A stretch of 42,924 nt of DNA, taken from assembly GCA_017397565.1 (NCBI GenBank), contig JAFQIL010000079.1, positions 1-42,924 on the forward strand. The letters are read 5' to 3'. Under the pieces are notes generated by a model that was not told the origin of the DNA, ran no database searches, and saw only the letters and a list, made by a program, of their open reading frames with translations. The DNA comes from Oscillospiraceae bacterium (GTDB lineage Bacteria; Bacillota; Clostridia; Oscillospirales; Oscillospiraceae). Below, piece by piece: positions 39,789 through 42,924 of this stretch (position 1 is its first letter; each line of letters opens with the position of its first letter). The translations under genes and the position numbers were made by a program.

Positions 39789-40553
39789 ATGAAACTTGCG
39801 ATTACCGGCAAGGGCGGTGTGGGTAAGACCACATTGTCCTCCACCCTGGCGCGGCTCTATGCCGACGAAGGCAGAACAGTCCTGGCTGCAGATGTAGACC
39901 CCGATGCCAATCTTGGGTTGGCTTTGGGCCTGAGTCAGGAAGAAGTAGATCAGATCGTCCCCATCTCCAAGATGCGGACTCTGGTGGAAGAACGAACCGG
40001 CGCTTCTGCCGCCAACAAGTTCTTCAAGCTGAATCCCTATGTCGCCGATATCCCCGACACCTTCAGCAAGGACATCAACGGTGTGAAGCTGTTGGTAATG
40101 GGCACGGTGGATGTAGGCGGCAGCGGCTGTGTCTGTCCTGAGCACGTGATGCTGAAATCTGTCCTGTCCAGCTTAACCTATCGCAAAGGCGATGTGGTCA
40201 TTATGGACATGGAAGCAGGCTTGGAGCATTTGGGCCGGGGAACGGCCATGAATATGGATCAGTTCATTGTGGTCATCGAACCGGGTGCCCGTTCCGTACA
40301 AACCTACCACAACGTCAAGCGTCTGGCCAAAGATCTGGGCGTGAAACGGGTTCGGGTGGTAGCTAACAAGGTTCGGGATGAAAAGGACGAGCAGTTCGTG
40401 CTGGGCGCCATTCCCGCGGAAGACCTTTTGGGTATGATCCACTATAACACCGAGATCATGGATGCCGACCGCAACGGAAAATCACCTTACGACTTCAGCC
40501 CTACGGCTATTGAAGAGATCCGGAAAATCAAAGAGATTCTGGATCGCGACTAA
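39789..40553 (+). CDS. cooC: CO dehydrogenase maturation ATPase
   Basis: P-loop ATPase of the SIMIBI class that supports nickel insertion into CODH (or ACS, when called AcsF). 254 residues from ATG 39789, weak GAGG upstream. Deviant Walker A KGGVGKTT at 8-15 with the signature lysine; the metal-binding C-x-C (GCVCPEH, Cys114 and Cys116), conserved in CooC; Walker B region VVIMDMEAGLEHLGRG. The gene lies between cooS and acsB, so it could serve both metalloenzymes. The partner CooT is 22 kb upstream. Confidence 0.94.
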   Translation: MKLAITGKGGVGKTTLSSTLARLYADEGRTVLAADVDPDANLGLALGLSQEEVDQIVPISKMRTLVEERTGASAANKFFKLNPYVADIPDTFSKDINGVKLLVMGTVDVGGSGCVCPEHVMLKSVLSSLTYRKGDVVIMDMEAGLEHLGRGTAMNMDQFIVVIEPGARSVQTYHNVKRLAKDLGVKRVRVVANKVRDEKDEQFVLGAIPAEDLLGMIHYNTEIMDADRNGKSPYDFSPTAIEEIRKIKEILDRD

Positions 40554-40577
40554 TCATTTTAACAGGAGGAATCAAAC

Positions 40578-42713
40578 GTGACACTTTTTGACAGAGTTTT
40601 TGGCGGCAGCGATTATAACTTCGCCCGTACCGTGACCGCTGTCGACGAAGCTATCGCTAAGTTTGGCGAAGCTGAGCCTGTGGCGTTCCCCAACACCGCC
40701 TATAACATTCCCTGCTACTACTCCATCACCGGCAAGAAGATCAACACTCTGGGCGAGCTGAAGACCGCTCTGGAAGTCGATATCAAGCCTATGCTCACCC
40801 ACAACAAGCGTCTGCAGGATGCTTTTGACTGTGGCGTTGCTTCCGCTCTGTGCGCAGAGTTTTTGGAAGTTCTGAAGTACATCCAGGGCGCCGAGCCCTA
40901 TACTGAGCCCGAGATGGGCTTCCTGACTGACTCCTTCGTCCGTAACCTGGGTCTGCCTCTGGTTACCGGCGATATCCCCGGCGTGGCCGTTATCATCGGC
41001 GGCGCAGACGATCCCGCTGAGACTGTGGCTCTGGCCAAGTCCTATCAGGCACAGGGTCTGCTGGTCACCGTCACCGGCAAGGGCATTCAGCATCTGGCTG
41101 ACGCCGGCGTAAAGACCGGTGAAGGCGTCCGGCTGTGCCCCCTGGGCTTCGAGGATCAGTCCGTTATCCATGTTGTTTCCGTTGCGCTCCGTGCAGCCCT
41201 GATCTTCGGTGCTATCCAGCCCGGCGACACCAAGGCCCTGTACAAGTACACCATGGACCGTATCCGCGCCTTTGTTAACGCTTACAAGTCCCTGACCGAC
41301 GAGATCGTTTCCTACGGTGCCGGTGCTATCCAGCTGGGCTTCCCCGTTATCTCCAACGAGACCGAGAATATGTTCCGTGTTCCCAAGTCCCTGATCCAGC
41401 AGCTGGATACCTCCAAGTGGAACGCCACATCTCTGGAGGCTCGCGACATCAAGCTGAAGATCACCAAGATCGACATCCCCGTTTCCTACGCCACCGCCTT
41501 TGAAGGCGAGATCATCCGTAAGGGTGATATGCAGGTGGAAGTGGACGGCTCCCGCGTGGACTGCTTCGAGCTGGTTCAGACCAGAACCATGCAGGAAGTG
41601 GAAGACCACAAGATCACTGTTGTCGGCCCCGAGATCGACCAGATCCCTGTGGGCTCCAAGATCTCCCTTTCCTACACCATCGAGGTTGCCGGCAAGGCTA
41701 TGCAGGCAGACTTTGAGTCCGTTATGGAACGTAAGATCCACGCCTGGATCAACTGCATCGAAGGTGTTATGCACACCGGTCAGCGTGATATGATCCGTGT
41801 TCGTATCAGCAAGGCTGACTTTGAGGCCGGCTTCAAGTTCGCTCACCTGGGCGAAGTGCTGTACGCCAAGGTCATGAGCGAGTTCGAGGCTGTTGTGGAC
41901 AAGTGCCAGGTCACCATCGTTGTGGACGCTGAGCAGAACAAGGCTCTCCGGGCTCAGGCTAACGAGATCTTCAACAAGCGTGACGCACGACTGGCTTCCA
42001 TGACCGACGAATCCGTAGAAGAGTTCTACACCTGCATTATGTGCCAGGCCTTCTCTCCCAGCCACGTATGTATCGTTACTCCCGAGCGTTTGGGTCTGTG
42101 CGGTGCTGTTTCCTGGCTGGACGCCAAGGCCACCAAAGAGCTGGATCCTGCAGGTCCTTGCCAGCCCATCCTGAAGACCGGCTGCCAGGACGAGCGTCTG
42201 GGCCGTTACGACTCCATGGACGAGGCTGTCAACAAGTACTCTCAGGGTGCCGTTGAGAAGATCACCCTGTACTCTCTGTTTGAAGATCCCATGACCTCCT
42301 GCGGTTGCTTCGAATGTATCTGCGGCATGGAGCCCTGCTCCATGGGTGTTGTCATCACCTGCCGTGAGCATGCCGGCATGACGCCTCTGGGCATGAGCTT
42401 CTCCGAAATGGCTTCTATGACCGGCGGCGGCGTTCAGACCCCCGGCTTCATGGGTCATGGTAAGCACTTCATCTCCTCCAAGAAGTTCATCGCAGCCGAA
42501 GGCGGCCCCGGCCGTATCGTCTGGATGCCCAAGATGCTGAAGGATCAGATCCGCGAGCGTCTGGATGCTACAGCTCTGGAGATGTACGGTGTTGAAAACT
42601 TCACCGACATGGTTGCTGATGAAACCATCTGCACCGAAGATCCCGAGGCATTGCTGACCTACCTGAGCGAAGTGGGCCACCCCGTTCTGGGCATGGAACC
42701 CTTCGATATCTAA
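40578..42713 (+). CDS. acsB: Acetyl-CoA synthase (CODH/ACS beta subunit)
   Basis: Condenses CO, a methyl group from the corrinoid protein and CoA to acetyl-CoA. 711 residues from GTG 40578, with AGGAGG at 40564-40569. The A-cluster is complete: Cys486, Cys489, Cys498 and Cys508 carry the [4Fe-4S] centre, and Cys575-Gly576-Cys577 bind the distal nickel. Spacings are identical to Moorella AcsB, whose numbers are 20 higher. The N-terminal CODH-contact domain is present, so this is the full bacterial form rather than the short archaeal CdhC. It is followed by a terminator and an IS-like gene; acsC, acsD and acsE are not in the window. Confidence 0.97.
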   Translation: MTLFDRVFGGSDYNFARTVTAVDEAIAKFGEAEPVAFPNTAYNIPCYYSITGKKINTLGELKTALEVDIKPMLTHNKRLQDAFDCGVASALCAEFLEVLKYIQGAEPYTEPEMGFLTDSFVRNLGLPLVTGDIPGVAVIIGGADDPAETVALAKSYQAQGLLVTVTGKGIQHLADAGVKTGEGVRLCPLGFEDQSVIHVVSVALRAALIFGAIQPGDTKALYKYTMDRIRAFVNAYKSLTDEIVSYGAGAIQLGFPVISNETENMFRVPKSLIQQLDTSKWNATSLEARDIKLKITKIDIPVSYATAFEGEIIRKGDMQVEVDGSRVDCFELVQTRTMQEVEDHKITVVGPEIDQIPVGSKISLSYTIEVAGKAMQADFESVMERKIHAWINCIEGVMHTGQRDMIRVRISKADFEAGFKFAHLGEVLYAKVMSEFEAVVDKCQVTIVVDAEQNKALRAQANEIFNKRDARLASMTDESVEEFYTCIMCQAFSPSHVCIVTPERLGLCGAVSWLDAKATKELDPAGPCQPILKTGCQDERLGRYDSMDEAVNKYSQGAVEKITLYSLFEDPMTSCGCFECICGMEPCSMGVVITCREHAGMTPLGMSFSEMASMTGGGVQTPGFMGHGKHFISSKKFIAAEGGPGRIVWMPKMLKDQIRERLDATALEMYGVENFTDMVADETICTEDPEALLTYLSEVGHPVLGMEPFDI

Positions 42714-42728
42714 TCTTCCTACACAAAC

Positions 42729-42760
42729 CCGCCGTCCGGCTAGCCGGACGGCGGATTCTT
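42729..42760 (+). terminator. Terminator after acsB
   Basis: CCGCCGTCCGG / CCGGACGGCGG stem with a CTAG loop, followed by ATTCTTGTTG. It starts 16 bases after the stop and indicates that the cooS-cooC-acsB unit ends here. Confidence 0.85.
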
Positions 42761-42796
42761 GTTGTACAAGAAAACCACCAGCTGTGTGAAGTTGTA

Positions 42797-42837
42797 AGAT
42801 AAAGGTAGACACATGGAAAACCACCATGTTGTCTACC
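42797..42837. repeat. Hairpin at the edge of the putative insertion sequence
   Basis: AAAGGTAGACA-CATGG / CCATG-TTGTCTACCTTT folds into a long stem. It lies just upstream of the transposase-like start and may be part of the IS left end. The terminal inverted repeat itself cannot be defined without the other end. Confidence 0.5.
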
Positions 42838-42874
42838 TTTTCTTTATGCTAAAATACAGTTGGAGGTGGTAATA

Positions 42875-42924
42875 GTGAAGAAGGGGCAGACCAGACGAGT
42901 ATGGACGCCGGAGCAAAAGGCTGA
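42875..42924 (+). mobile_element. Start of an IS3-type OrfA transposase (truncated by window)
   Basis: TGGAGGTGG at 42861-42869 precedes GTG 42875. The 16 readable codons are (M)KKGQTRRVWTPEQKAE; the basic start followed by W-T-P-E-Q-K resembles the beginning of IS3-family OrfA helix-turn-helix proteins. Too short to assign firmly; another HTH protein is possible. Confidence 0.5.

Noticed and set aside
40572..42827. 751-codon minus-strand frame opposite acsB
   Set aside because: AcsB is complete with all A-cluster ligands at Moorella spacing; the antisense frame has no recognisable protein features.

Overview
The window is a moderately GC-rich chromosomal stretch from an anaerobic Gram-positive bacterium, most likely class Clostridia and probably a gut Oscillospirales lineage. 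That placement is inferred from gene content: strong AGGAGG ribosome sites, a THF riboswitch, a ZTP riboswitch, a three-domain PurL, an archaeal-type PurO and abundant palindromic intergenic repeats. No rRNA or tRNA gene and no CRISPR array was seen.

Layout. (1) 1-2704: methyl branch of the Wood-Ljungdahl pathway: fhs (5' truncated by the window edge), fchA, folD. (2) 3080-7289: MarR regulator plus a heterodimeric ABC exporter. (3) 7290-9700: accessory patch with an AT-rich orphan gene, a nitroreductase and a divergent pair of small genes (one an XRE-type HTH). (4) 9709-14397: a GH2 beta-galactosidase and a GPH sugar symporter on the minus strand, divergent from a TetR regulator. (5) 14667-16869: THF riboswitch, then folT and folC. 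(6) 16906-17646: a His/Cys-rich metal-binding protein and CooT, both pointing to nickel handling for CO dehydrogenase. (7) 17717-21042: an orphan sugar-binding lipoprotein and a secreted Ig-like/SLH-like protein. (8) 21208-23190: xpt and a glycerol-1-phosphate dehydrogenase. (9) 23424-35259: ZTP riboswitch and a nine-gene purine operon, purE-C-F-M-N-O-H(transformylase)-D-L. (10) 35269-37490: small membrane protein, VanZ and an MFS permease on the minus strand. (11) 37700-42760: cooS, cooC, acsB (CO dehydrogenase/acetyl-CoA synthase). (12) 42861-42924: start of an apparent IS3-type transposase, cut by the window edge.

How the genes fit together. Much of the window is one-carbon and folate metabolism. 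Fhs, FchA and FolD turn formate into methylene-THF. FolT and FolC import and polyglutamylate the folate carrier under THF control. PurN and the AICAR transformylase spend 10-formyl-THF under ZTP control. CooS/AcsB join the methyl and carbonyl branches, and CooC, CooT and the His-rich protein probably supply nickel. Three enzymes depart from textbook form: FolD lacks the cyclohydrolase lysine beside a dedicated FchA, PurF lacks its glutaminase cysteine, and IMP synthesis is split between PurO and a stand-alone transformylase. The gaps between genes carry at least three families of palindromic repeats, including a TIR-bounded element with exchangeable cores.
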